DNA from: Variovorax sp. V213
GTDB taxonomy: Bacteria; Pseudomonadota; Gammaproteobacteria; Burkholderiales; Burkholderiaceae_C
Direction: 5' to 3'
DNA: 64,000 nt
Assembly: GCF_041154455.1 (NCBI RefSeq)
Contig: NZ_AP028664.1
Coordinates: 2,171,001 to 2,235,000 of the forward strand
Shown: positions 40,871 through 49,619 of the stretch, piece by piece
Position numbering within the stretch: position 1 is the stretch's first letter
Layout of the letters: each line of letters starts with the position of its first letter
The notes under the pieces: generated by a model
What the model saw: only the letters and a program-made list of their open reading frames with translations
Told to the model about the DNA's origin: nothing
Database searches by the model: none
Position numbers and translations under genes: made by a program

Positions 40871-41102
40871 TGGATGCTCTGCACGGCGGTGTTTCCAGTG
40901 GCCCGAGATAGAGCCTAATTTTCATATCAGAAAACTTTGCGCTGGGGAGACAAAGCGCAAGAAGGTGCTGTCTATCCTCTCATGCTCCGATATACCAAGC
41001 TCAAAGTCGTGGTTTCATGTGGATTGTTGACCCGAATTCTTCGTGGCTCCGTGTCGCTTACCCGGCAGATCGGCCGTGCATTTTGTCCAAAGGCCGAAGA
41101 TC

Positions 41103-41684
41103 ATGAGGATTGATCATGATCCGATATTGCCGCAAAGGCAGTGGAGTGACGCACCGTGCGTTATTTGGTTAACAGGACTTTCAGGCGCCGGCAAATCTAC
41201 GATCGCCAAAAGTCTGCGCCTGCGTGCAATTGCCGCCGGTGTTCCGGTCGCCATTCTTGACGGGGACGATGTTCGCCGCGGCCTGAGCCAAGGGTTGGGG
41301 TTTGGCCAGGCGGATCGCCGCGAGAACATCCGAAGAATTGCCGAAGTCGCCCGCTTGCTGAGTGACCAGGGGCTCGTGGTCATCGTGGCCGCTGTGTCTC
41401 CGATGCGTGAACTCCGCGCCTTGGCGCGGAACATCATCGGCGCGGCTTTCCGTGAAGTCTATGTAAGTGCCCCACTCGCGGCTTGCGAACGGCGAGATGT
41501 CAAAGGTCTGTACGCGCGCGCGCGCCGGGGCGAGGTGACCAAATTCACGGGCATCTCGGATGCCTACGAGGCCCCCCTTCAGCCCGACTTGGTCATCGAT
41601 ACCTCGGACTGTGAAGTCGCGCAGGCAACGAGCGCTCTGATGTCGGCTTTCAGCGAGTGGCGCATGAGGGACAGAAGAAAATGA
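41103..41684 (+). CDS. cysC: adenylylsulfate kinase
   Basis: Phosphorylates APS to PAPS, the universal sulfate donor. The 193 residues show the P-loop VIWLTGLSGAGKSTIAKSL. They also show the APS-binding LDGDDVRRGLSQGLGF and RRENIRRIAEVARLL segments, and the KGLYARARRGEVTKFTGI lid. The start ATG 41103 is weakly supported by a Shine-Dalgarno. The 232 bases upstream are relatively AT-rich. No ATP sulfurylase or PAPS reductase gene is nearby, so a sulfation role with the next gene is likely. Confidence 0.93.
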   Translation: MRIDHDPILPQRQWSDAPCVIWLTGLSGAGKSTIAKSLRLRAIAAGVPVAILDGDDVRRGLSQGLGFGQADRRENIRRIAEVARLLSDQGLVVIVAAVSPMRELRALARNIIGAAFREVYVSAPLAACERRDVKGLYARARRGEVTKFTGISDAYEAPLQPDLVIDTSDCEVAQATSALMSAFSEWRMRDRRK

Positions 41685-42757
41685 AAAATCATCTGCTGAT
41701 CGCAGGAACAGGTCGGGCCGGCACGACGTTCCTGGTGCAATACCTTGCCGAATGCGGTCTGGATACTCATCTTGCCCGCAATCAGCATCCCGGTTACGAC
41801 GAGGATGCCAACGCGGGGCTGGAAGACTTGCTGCTAGGCAATGCCGATGCGCCATACGTCGTCAAGTCGCCCTGGTTGTACGAGTACGTGGAGCGCCTGC
41901 TGGCAGATCGAGAGATTGCGGTGGATGCGGTCATTGTTCCAATGCGAAGCATCGTCGAAGCGGCAACCAGTCGTTCCATCAACGAGTTGCGCGCACGTTA
42001 TGGCAGCCCGACGATGCCCGACGATTGCAAGCAATGGGAGTCCTGGGGAACGACGCCGGGCGGAATCGTCTATTCACTCAACCCCATCGACCAGGCGCGT
42101 CTTCTTGCGCTTGGCTTCCATGAACTTCTGCACGCGCTCGTGAAGCGAAATATTCCAGTCGTGCTGCTTGATTTTCCGCGTTTGGTCGACGACCCAAACT
42201 ATCTCTATGAGGCAGTGCGTTCGGTCCTGGGGAGCAAGGTCGATCGTGCATCGGCCCTGCGTGCGCATGAGCGAATTGCGGTGCCTTCGAAGGTTCGCAT
42301 TGGCAAGGAGTTGACTCTTGATGACGCTGTGAAATGCCAGCCGGATTCCGGCACAAAGCCGGCAGGCATTGCATTCCCCAGCCATGCGGTGCTTGACAGA
42401 ACCGCATTGAAACGCCAACTGGACAAGACGACGATTCATGCCGAGCAACTGATCTTGGAAAAAACGGCGTTGGAACGGGAACTCGAAAAGGCACGGACTC
42501 ATGCCCAGCAATTGACGTTGGGCAGCACCGTATTGGAACGGGAGCGGGATGAAGCAACGACCCGTGCTGCGCAACTGACACTGGAAAAAGCCGAACTGAA
42601 TCAGAGGCTGAAGGAGTCCGCGATCTGCGTTGCGCAAATGGAGCGGCGCGTTGTCTCATTGCAGGCGTCGCACTCGTGGCGTGTGACCGCGCCGATGCGC
42701 GTGGTATCTGGCGTGATGAAGAATTTTTGGCGAGCGGCATTTTCTTCTCGTCCATGA
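41681..42757 (+). CDS. sulfotransferase-like protein with C-terminal repeat coiled coil
   Basis: A 358-residue protein overlapping cysC by 4 bases (ATGA). The N-terminus LLIAGTGRAGTTFLVQYLAECG fits the 5'-phosphosulfate-binding loop of PAPS sulfotransferases. VDAVIVPMRSIVEAATSRS fits the 3'-phosphate site. From residue 241, four tandem 21-residue repeats predict a coiled coil. The tail ASHSWRVTAPMRVV resembles an ending seen in enzymes of surface-polysaccharide clusters. The substrate is unknown. Base composition looks lower in GC than neighbouring genes, suggesting transfer. Confidence 0.78.
   Translation: MKNHLLIAGTGRAGTTFLVQYLAECGLDTHLARNQHPGYDEDANAGLEDLLLGNADAPYVVKSPWLYEYVERLLADREIAVDAVIVPMRSIVEAATSRSINELRARYGSPTMPDDCKQWESWGTTPGGIVYSLNPIDQARLLALGFHELLHALVKRNIPVVLLDFPRLVDDPNYLYEAVRSVLGSKVDRASALRAHERIAVPSKVRIGKELTLDDAVKCQPDSGTKPAGIAFPSHAVLDRTALKRQLDKTTIHAEQLILEKTALERELEKARTHAQQLTLGSTVLERERDEATTRAAQLTLEKAELNQRLKESAICVAQMERRVVSLQASHSWRVTAPMRVVSGVMKNFWRAAFSSRP
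42401..42652 (+). repeat. four tandem 63-base repeats in the sulfotransferase-like gene
   Basis: Units at 42401-42463, 42464-42526, 42527-42589 and 42590-42652 encode 21 residues (three heptads) each. Examples are TALERELEKARTHAQQLTL and the more diverged last copy. The protein similarity is clear in the first three. Confidence 0.8.
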
Positions 42758-42832
42758 AAAGAAACCGGTGCAGCATCGATACGGGACCGAACGCGCGGGG
42801 TGGCCGCCAGCGAGAGCCGACCGAGATTTGCC

Positions 42833-43291
42833 TTAGCGCGTGCGTTGCGCCCGGTACCGGTACTGCCCCGGCGCAGGTCCGACCTCGATCATCACGCGGC
42901 GCAGCTTGTCGTCGTGGCCCGAACTGGCCCTGGCCGATACCACGATGCCGCGCGGCGTGGCGCGGCAGGTCAGGTCGCTGAGCGCGATCTCGGCATGGTC
43001 GTTGTCGAGTTCGGCGATGGCGACCGTGTGCTCGGCATGCGGGCTGCCATTGGCGTCACGGCGCATCCATTGCACGTAGAGGAACGACTGTGCCTCCTGG
43101 TCGGCATGGATCACGCGGTAGGTGCCCTTGTGGTCCTTGCCCCAGGTGCCGCACAACTGCACCCAGTTGACTGCGTCGGGGGTCTTGAAGCGCTCGTAGG
43201 GCAGGTCGCTGCCCAGCGCGTGCACGCCCGCGCTGCACAGCGCCAGCAGCGCCATGAGCAGCGTTCCACGTACGGCGGCCGGCTTCGGCAT
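42833..43291 (-). CDS. exported hypothetical protein
   Basis: A 152-residue protein with an N-terminal signal peptide (MPKPAAVRGTLLMALLALCSAGVHA). A compact beta-rich region follows (VQLCGTWGKDHKGTYRVIHA; DKLRRVMIEVGPAPGQYRYR), with two cysteines possibly forming a disulphide. I do not recognise a named family. Its start codon shares one base with the stop of the permease gene, so it is the last gene of the nucleoside transport/URC run. Confidence 0.75.
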   Translation of the reverse strand: MPKPAAVRGTLLMALLALCSAGVHALGSDLPYERFKTPDAVNWVQLCGTWGKDHKGTYRVIHADQEAQSFLYVQWMRRDANGSPHAEHTVAIAELDNDHAEIALSDLTCRATPRGIVVSARASSGHDDKLRRVMIEVGPAPGQYRYRAQRTR

Positions 43292-44214
43292 CAGCGTTCA
43301 CCCTTGCGATAAGGCTTCATCAGCGCCTGCGGATAGCTGGCCTTGCGCGCCACCAGCACCAGCGCGAGGATCGACAGCAGGTAGGGCAGCATCAGGTAGA
43401 TCTGGTAGGGCAGCACCGCATCGCCCGATTGTTGCAGCCGCAGCTGCAGCGCGTCGAAAAACGCGAACAGCAGCGCGCCGAGCAGGGCCTTGCCAGGCCG
43501 CCACGAGGCGAACACCACCAGCGCCACGCAGATCCAGCCTCGGCCGTTCACCATGTTGAAGAAGAAGGCGTTGAAGGCGGAGAGCGTGAGAAACGAGCCG
43601 GCCACGCCCATCAGCGCCGAGCCCGCCACGATGGCGCCGGTGCGCGTGGCCGCGACCGACACGCCCTGGCTTTCGGCCGCCTGCGGGTTCTCGCCGACCA
43701 TGCGCAGCGCAAGGCCGAGCGGCGTGCGGTAGAGCACCCAGGCGATGGCTGGCACCAGCAGCAGCGCGAACAGGGTGAGCGACGTCTGCGCGTTCAAGAT
43801 CGGCACCGGCAGCCACTCCATCGGCGCGAAGGGGGCGATGGTCGGCGGCGCGTTCACCTTCGGAAAGCTCACGCGGTATCCGAAGTAGCTGAGGGCCGTG
43901 GCCAAGAGCGTGATGCCCAGCCCCGACACGTGCTGCGACAGCGCAAGGCCCACGGTGAGAAAGGCGTGCAGCAGCCCGAACACCATGCCCGTGAGCGCGG
44001 CCGCGCCGACGCCCACCCACAGAGGCGCACCGGCATAGACCGCGAGCCAGCCCGTGAAGGCGCCCGCGACCATGATCCCCTCGATGCCCAGGTTGAGCAC
44101 GCCCGCGCGCTCGCACAGCAGCACCCCGAGCGTGCCGAGAATGAGCGGCGTGGCGATGCGCAGCACCGCGACCCAGAAGGCGGGATTGGCGAGGATGTCG
44201 AGCAGGTCCGTCAT
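43291..44214 (-). CDS. ABC transporter permease (nucleoside type, YufQ/NupQ-like)
   Basis: A 307-residue integral membrane permease with 8-9 hydrophobic segments, resembling the second permease of BMP-type nucleoside importers. Characteristic stretches are LGVLLCERAGVLNLGIEGIMVAGA and LRMVGENPQAAESQGVSV. It overlaps the first permease by four bases (ATGA) and is transcribed with it. Confidence 0.93.
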   Translation of the reverse strand: MTDLLDILANPAFWVAVLRIATPLILGTLGVLLCERAGVLNLGIEGIMVAGAFTGWLAVYAGAPLWVGVGAAALTGMVFGLLHAFLTVGLALSQHVSGLGITLLATALSYFGYRVSFPKVNAPPTIAPFAPMEWLPVPILNAQTSLTLFALLLVPAIAWVLYRTPLGLALRMVGENPQAAESQGVSVAATRTGAIVAGSALMGVAGSFLTLSAFNAFFFNMVNGRGWICVALVVFASWRPGKALLGALLFAFFDALQLRLQQSGDAVLPYQIYLMLPYLLSILALVLVARKASYPQALMKPYRKGER

Positions 44215-45275
44215 CTCAGCCGCACCCGGTATTGCGTCAGCAAGGTCGCCACCAGCACCGCGATCAGCGAGGCCGCCACGATCACGTCGGCGATGTAGGT
44301 CGGCACGCCCACGGCGCGGCTCATGGTGTCGGCGCCGACCAGCACGCCCGCCACGAACACGCCGGCGGCGATCACGCCGAGCGGATGCAGGCCCGCGAGC
44401 ATCGCGATCACGATGCCTGTGTAGCCATAGCCCGGCGACATGTCGAGCGTGACGTAGCTCGTGCGGCCCGCCACTTCGATGGCGCCGGCCAGCCCGGCCA
44501 GCGCGCCCGAGAGCAGCGCCACCAACACCACCGTGCGCGTGGCTGGCACGCCCGCAAAGGCGGCGGCGCGCGCATTGGCGCCCGTGGCGCGGATGTCGAA
44601 ACCCAGCACCGTGTACTTGAAGATCGCCCACATCATCACCGCCAGCGACACCGCCCAGACGAGCCCGGTGTGCACGCGCGTCTGGGCGATGAGCTTGCCG
44701 AGTTCGAGGTCGGGCTGCAGCGACACACTCTGCGGCCAGCCCATGGCGGCCGGGTCTTTCATCGGCCCGTCGAGCAGGGCCGAGACGCCCAGCAGCACGA
44801 TGAAGTTGATCAGCAGCGTGGTCACCACCTCGTCGACGCCGAGCTTGTTCTTCATGAGTGCCGGGCCCAGCAGCAGCAGGGCGCCCGCGACGGCCGCAGC
44901 CAGCATCATCAGCGGGAACAGCAGCCAGGGCGCAAGCTCGAAGCCGGCGCCGCCGTGCAGGCCGCCCACGGCCACGGCGGCAAGGGCGCCGGCGAACAGC
45001 TGCCCCTCGGCGCCGATGTTGAAAAGGCGCGCCTTGAAGGCGACCGTCGCGGCCAGCCCGGTGAGGATCAGCGGTACCGCGCGCGTCAGCGTCTCGCTCC
45101 ATGCGAACACCGAGCCGAAGCCGCCCTGCAACAGCAACGCGTAGGTGCGGCCGACAGGCGCGCCGGCCCAGAGCACGAGCAGCGCGCTCACCACCATGGT
45201 GAACGCGACCGCGCCGATGGGCGCCAGCACCAGCGCGGCGCGCGAGGTTTCGTGGCGCCGTTCGAGCCGCATCAT
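44211..45275 (-). CDS. ABC transporter permease (nucleoside type, YufP/NupP-like)
   Basis: A 354-residue permease with about ten hydrophobic segments. The conserved stretch GLAATVAFKARLFNIGAEGQLFAGA and the EAA-like cytoplasmic loop FDIRATGANARAAAFAGVPA are typical of BMP-family nucleoside importers. It overlaps the ATPase gene by four bases and the second permease by four. Confidence 0.93.
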   Translation of the reverse strand: MMRLERRHETSRAALVLAPIGAVAFTMVVSALLVLWAGAPVGRTYALLLQGGFGSVFAWSETLTRAVPLILTGLAATVAFKARLFNIGAEGQLFAGALAAVAVGGLHGGAGFELAPWLLFPLMMLAAAVAGALLLLGPALMKNKLGVDEVVTTLLINFIVLLGVSALLDGPMKDPAAMGWPQSVSLQPDLELGKLIAQTRVHTGLVWAVSLAVMMWAIFKYTVLGFDIRATGANARAAAFAGVPATRTVVLVALLSGALAGLAGAIEVAGRTSYVTLDMSPGYGYTGIVIAMLAGLHPLGVIAAGVFVAGVLVGADTMSRAVGVPTYIADVIVAASLIAVLVATLLTQYRVRLR

Positions 45276-46876
45276 GGCAAGGTTCCCGCGAGTGGCTGCT
45301 GCGGCGCCGCCGCGCCGGCCATCGCCAGCCCGATGGCTTCGCGCGTCCAGGCGGCGGCGGGGCGCGCTTCGCCCAGTTGGCCCCCATGCATCACGGCCAC
45401 GCGGTCGCCGAGCGCGAGCACTTCGTCGAGGTCATCGGAAATCACCAGCACCGCAGCGCCGGCATCGCGCGCGGCGATGAGCTGCTGCTGCACATAGGCC
45501 ACGGCACCGATGTCGAGGCCCCAGGTCGGCTGGTGCGCGACGATCAGGCGCGGCGCGCGCGTCGGGTACTTCTTGTTGTCTGCGTCTTCGGCCTGCTCGG
45601 GTGCGAGCAGCGCGCGGCCAAGGATCAGTTTCTGCATGTTCCCGCCGGAGAGCGAGCGGGCCGGCGCCATCAGGCCGGCGCCGCGCACGTCGAATGCTTT
45701 TTCGATGCGCCGGGCATGAAGCCGCGCGGCCGCGCGCCGCACGAACCACGACCAGCGCGAGAACACCGGGCTGCGCAACCGCTCCGACACTGCGTTCTCC
45801 CACACCGGCAGGTCGCCGACCACGCCGACCGCATGCCGGTCTTCCGGAATGCGCGCCACGCCGCGCTGCACCAGCCGGGCAGGCGAGGGCGGCAGTGCGC
45901 GGCCCATCAGCCGGGCCGTGCCCGACGTGGCGCGGCGCGTGCCGCACAGCAACTCGGCCAGCGCCACCTGGCCGTTGCCCGAGACGCCTGCGATGGCGGT
46001 GATCTCGCCGGCGCGCAGCGTCAGCGACACCTCGCGGAGGGCGCTCGAATGGTCCTGCCCGCCATCCTTGGCCGATGCGGTGCTCACATGGTCGAGCACG
46101 CAGACGGCATCGCCCACCGACTTGGCCGGCCGGCGCTGCGGGGCGTCGACCGCATGTCCGACCATCCAGAGCGCCAGCTGCGCCTGCGTGGTCTCGGCTG
46201 TGCGTGCCTCGGCCGCGAGCTTGCCGCCGCGCAGCACGGCAATGCGATGCGACACGCGCAGCACCTCGCCGAGCTTGTGGCTGATGAAGATCACCGACAA
46301 ACCCTGCGCCACCATCTGCGCGAGCGTGGCAAACAGCGCTTCGCTCTCCTGCGGCGTCAGCACGGCGGTCGGCTCGTCGAGAATCAGGATGCGCGCGCCG
46401 CGATACAGCGCCTTGAGAATCTCGACGCGCTGCCGCTCGCCGACCGAGAGGTTGCCGATCATCGCGTCGGGCTGCACCGGCAGGCCGAAGCGCTGCGCCA
46501 CTTCGAGCAGGCGCGCGCGTGCCGCCGCGCGGCGCGAGAATACGCGCCACAGCGGCTCGGTACCCATCATCACGTTGTCGAGCACGCTGAGGTTGTCGGC
46601 CAGCGTGAAGTGCTGGTGCACCATGCCCACGCCGGCGGCCAGCGCGGCCTTGGGGTTGCCGTGAGGCAGTGGCGCACCGAAGACCTCGATGCTGCCTTCG
46701 TCGGCGACGTAGTGGCCGAACAGAATGGACATGAGCGTCGACTTGCCCGCGCCGTTCTCGCCCAGCAGCGCAAGCACTTCGCCAGCCTGCAGGTCGAGGG
46801 AGATGGCGTCGTTGGCGACGAGGGCGCCAAAGCGCTTGGTGATGCCCCTGAGGCGGAGCACGGTCGCGCTGTTCAT
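45272..46876 (-). CDS. ABC transporter ATP-binding protein (nucleoside type, duplicated)
   Basis: A 534-residue protein with two ATPase domains, as in sugar/nucleoside importers. The first is complete: Walker A LLGENGAGKSTL, signature LSVGERQRVEI, Walker B ILILDEPTAVLTP. The second has a degenerate Walker A (GVSGNGQVALAE) and signature LSGGNMQKLIL, the usual pattern of this family. ATG 46876 is chosen; a hairpin just upstream may affect its translation. Confidence 0.94.
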   Translation of the reverse strand: MNSATVLRLRGITKRFGALVANDAISLDLQAGEVLALLGENGAGKSTLMSILFGHYVADEGSIEVFGAPLPHGNPKAALAAGVGMVHQHFTLADNLSVLDNVMMGTEPLWRVFSRRAAARARLLEVAQRFGLPVQPDAMIGNLSVGERQRVEILKALYRGARILILDEPTAVLTPQESEALFATLAQMVAQGLSVIFISHKLGEVLRVSHRIAVLRGGKLAAEARTAETTQAQLALWMVGHAVDAPQRRPAKSVGDAVCVLDHVSTASAKDGGQDHSSALREVSLTLRAGEITAIAGVSGNGQVALAELLCGTRRATSGTARLMGRALPPSPARLVQRGVARIPEDRHAVGVVGDLPVWENAVSERLRSPVFSRWSWFVRRAAARLHARRIEKAFDVRGAGLMAPARSLSGGNMQKLILGRALLAPEQAEDADNKKYPTRAPRLIVAHQPTWGLDIGAVAYVQQQLIAARDAGAAVLVISDDLDEVLALGDRVAVMHGGQLGEARPAAAWTREAIGLAMAGAAAPQQPLAGTLP

Positions 46877-46886
46877 GAGGGTCTTG

Positions 46887-46911
46887 CTCCTTCCCCCCGA
46901 AGGGGAGGGAG
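46887..46911 (-). repeat. intercistronic hairpin overlapping the ATPase ribosome-binding site
   Basis: Read leftward, CTCCCTCCCC-TTCG-GGGGGAAGGAG forms a hairpin with a stable UUCG loop. The 3' arm includes GGAAGGAG, the likely Shine-Dalgarno of the transporter ATPase (start 46876). It resembles the REP-like palindrome at 13728-13748 in its C/G-tract and TC-rich style. Confidence 0.6.
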
Positions 46912-46922
46912 TGAAAGCGGGA

Positions 46923-47861
46923 TCACTTCCACGCGGCCAGGAACGCCAGCATGACCTTGGCCGAGTTGTCGGCTGCAATGCCCATGAAGGTGCCCATCTC
47001 GTTCTCGCCGTCGCCGCCGCCCGCGAGGTCGCTGAGAGAGCGGAAGGCGATGTAGGGCACGCCGTTGCTGTAGGCCACCATGCCCACGGCCGCGGTCTCC
47101 ATGTCGAGCACGTTGGCCTGGAAGGTCTTGAAGGTGTATTCGCGATACGCCTTGTTGTCCATGAAAGCCTGGCCCGAGACGCCGTTGCCCCCCACCACCA
47201 GCTGGGGCTTGCGCGCCAGGCACTTGCCGGCGCTGCAATTCGCGAGGTCGACGTTGCGGATGCTGCGCGCCACTTCGAGCATCTTCGGGTCGGCTTCGAA
47301 CCAGAACTTGCGCATGATCTGCGGATGCGCCGCGGAGCGCACCTCGACCGGGCGCGGATGCATCATGCCGAAATTGGGCAGCGTGGCATCCTTGATGAAG
47401 GGCGGCGCAGTGTATTTGCCCGGCGCGGTTTCGCGCGCCATCAGCACTTCGAGGTACTGTCCCCATTGGGCCGGTACCGTGACGTCGCCCACATGCAGCT
47501 GCGGATTCACGCCGCCCGCGATGCCGCTGAAGACAATGCTGGTGATGCGAAAGCGGTCGAGCGCCAGCTGCGTGTTCATCGTCGCGTTGGTCATGCTGAT
47601 GCCCGAGAGGAACAGCACGACCGGCTTGCCTTCGAGCGTACCGGTGGTGAACTCGACGCCGTTGACGCTGTGCTTCGCCGCCCCCTGCAGGCGGTTCAGC
47701 AGCAGCGTGAGCTCGGGCTGGAAAGCCGAGATCACCGCGATGCGGGGGGTGTCGTCCAGCCGGGTGCCGCCGATGCCGGCACCGCTTGTCTTGTTGACGC
47801 CGGCGCAACCCGCCAGACCGAGGGCCAGCACGCCGGCCGCGAGAAAAGAGCGCCAGCGCAT
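46923..47861 (-). CDS. putative nucleosidase lipoprotein (MTA/SAH nucleosidase-like)
   Basis: A 312-residue protein with a lipoprotein signal (MRWRSFLAAGVLALGLAGC, lipobox LAGC). A purine nucleoside phosphorylase/nucleosidase fold follows. The ribose-binding region FSGIAGGVNPQLHVGDV and the late VLDMETAAVGMVAYSNGVPYIAFRSLSD segment match the family. Located between the BMP substrate-binding protein and the transporter ATPase, it may cleave nucleosides in the periplasm before uptake of the base; this is inferred. Confidence 0.82.
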   Translation of the reverse strand: MRWRSFLAAGVLALGLAGCAGVNKTSGAGIGGTRLDDTPRIAVISAFQPELTLLLNRLQGAAKHSVNGVEFTTGTLEGKPVVLFLSGISMTNATMNTQLALDRFRITSIVFSGIAGGVNPQLHVGDVTVPAQWGQYLEVLMARETAPGKYTAPPFIKDATLPNFGMMHPRPVEVRSAAHPQIMRKFWFEADPKMLEVARSIRNVDLANCSAGKCLARKPQLVVGGNGVSGQAFMDNKAYREYTFKTFQANVLDMETAAVGMVAYSNGVPYIAFRSLSDLAGGGDGENEMGTFMGIAADNSAKVMLAFLAAWK

Positions 47862-47875
47862 CGTCGTCGGCCCCT

Positions 47876-48880
47876 TCACTTTGCGGTGGACTTCGGTTGG
47901 GAGTCGTCGACCTTCACCGTGAACTTGCCGGCCAGGATGTCGGCCTGCTTTGCCTTCACCTTGGCGACGATGTCGGCGGGGACCTTCTTCTCGAAAGTGC
48001 CGAGCGGGGCGAGCTCGGAGCCCTTGTGCTTCATGGTCGAGTAGACGCCGTAGTCCTCGGCCGTGAACTTGCCTTCCTTCACGAGCTTGATCGCGCGGTC
48101 GGCCGAGGGCTCGAAGTTCCACAGCGCCGAGGCCACCACCGTGTCGGGGTACTGGGCCTGGGTGTCGATCACGTTGCCGATGGCGAGCTTGCCTTTTTCC
48201 TTGGCCGCGTCGGAGACGCCGAAGCGCTCCGCATACATCACGTCGGCGCCCTTGTCGATCATCGCGAAAGCCGCTTCCTTGGCCTTGGGCGGGTCGAACC
48301 AGCTGTTGATGAAGCTCACGCTGAACTCGACCTTGGGGTTGGTCTCCTTCGCGCCCGCCATGAAGGCGTTCATGAGCCTGTTCACTTCAGGAATGGGAAA
48401 GCCGCCGACCATGCCGATGCGGTTGCTCTTGGTCATGCCGCCGGCCACCATGCCGGAGAGATACGCCGGTTCCTGGATGTAGTTGTCGAACACGCTGAAG
48501 TTGGGGGCCTGCGGCTTGAGCGACGAGCCCATCAGGAAGGCGACCTTGGGAAAGTCTTTCGCGACCTTGCGCGCCGCCGCTTCCACGCCGAACACCTCGC
48601 CGAAGATCAGCTGGTTGCCGCCGGTGGCGTACTCGCGCATCACGCGCTCGTAGTCGGCATTGCTGACGTTTTCGGTGGCCTTGTATTCGATCTCGCCGCG
48701 CACCTCGGCGGCCTTGAGCGCCTTGTGGATGCGGCCCACCCACTGCTGCTCGAAGGGCACGGTGTACACCGCCGCCACCTTGAGCTTGGCCTGTGCGAGC
48801 GCGAGGCCGGGCGCGCCCGCTGCAAGCGTTGCCGCTGCGATGGCGACCGAACGAATGATCAACTGACGGCGTGCTGTCAC
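47876..48880 (-). CDS. BMP family ABC transporter substrate-binding protein
   Basis: A 334-residue periplasmic binding protein with signal peptide (MTARRQLIIRSVAIAAATLAAGAPGLALAQA). The fold begins KVAAVYTVPFEQQWVGRIHKAL. The BMP/PnrA family binds nucleosides; AFAMIDKGADVMYAERFG and NVIDTQAQYPDTVVASALW are typical. It starts at GTG 48880 with GAGGAGAAGC upstream. It supplies the two permeases and ATPase encoded downstream. Confidence 0.93.
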   Translation of the reverse strand: MTARRQLIIRSVAIAAATLAAGAPGLALAQAKLKVAAVYTVPFEQQWVGRIHKALKAAEVRGEIEYKATENVSNADYERVMREYATGGNQLIFGEVFGVEAAARKVAKDFPKVAFLMGSSLKPQAPNFSVFDNYIQEPAYLSGMVAGGMTKSNRIGMVGGFPIPEVNRLMNAFMAGAKETNPKVEFSVSFINSWFDPPKAKEAAFAMIDKGADVMYAERFGVSDAAKEKGKLAIGNVIDTQAQYPDTVVASALWNFEPSADRAIKLVKEGKFTAEDYGVYSTMKHKGSELAPLGTFEKKVPADIVAKVKAKQADILAGKFTVKVDDSQPKSTAK

Positions 48881-48956
48881 GGTGCTTCTCCTCGAGGTAT
48901 GGAAATCTTCTTGTTGCTGCCGGATCGACAGCGGCCGCCGCCAGAAGGCGCCGGCC

Positions 48957-49586
<630 letters not shown>

Positions 49587-49619
49587 TGGATTTTTTCTGC
49601 CGTTGCTGAAGCTGGGAGT

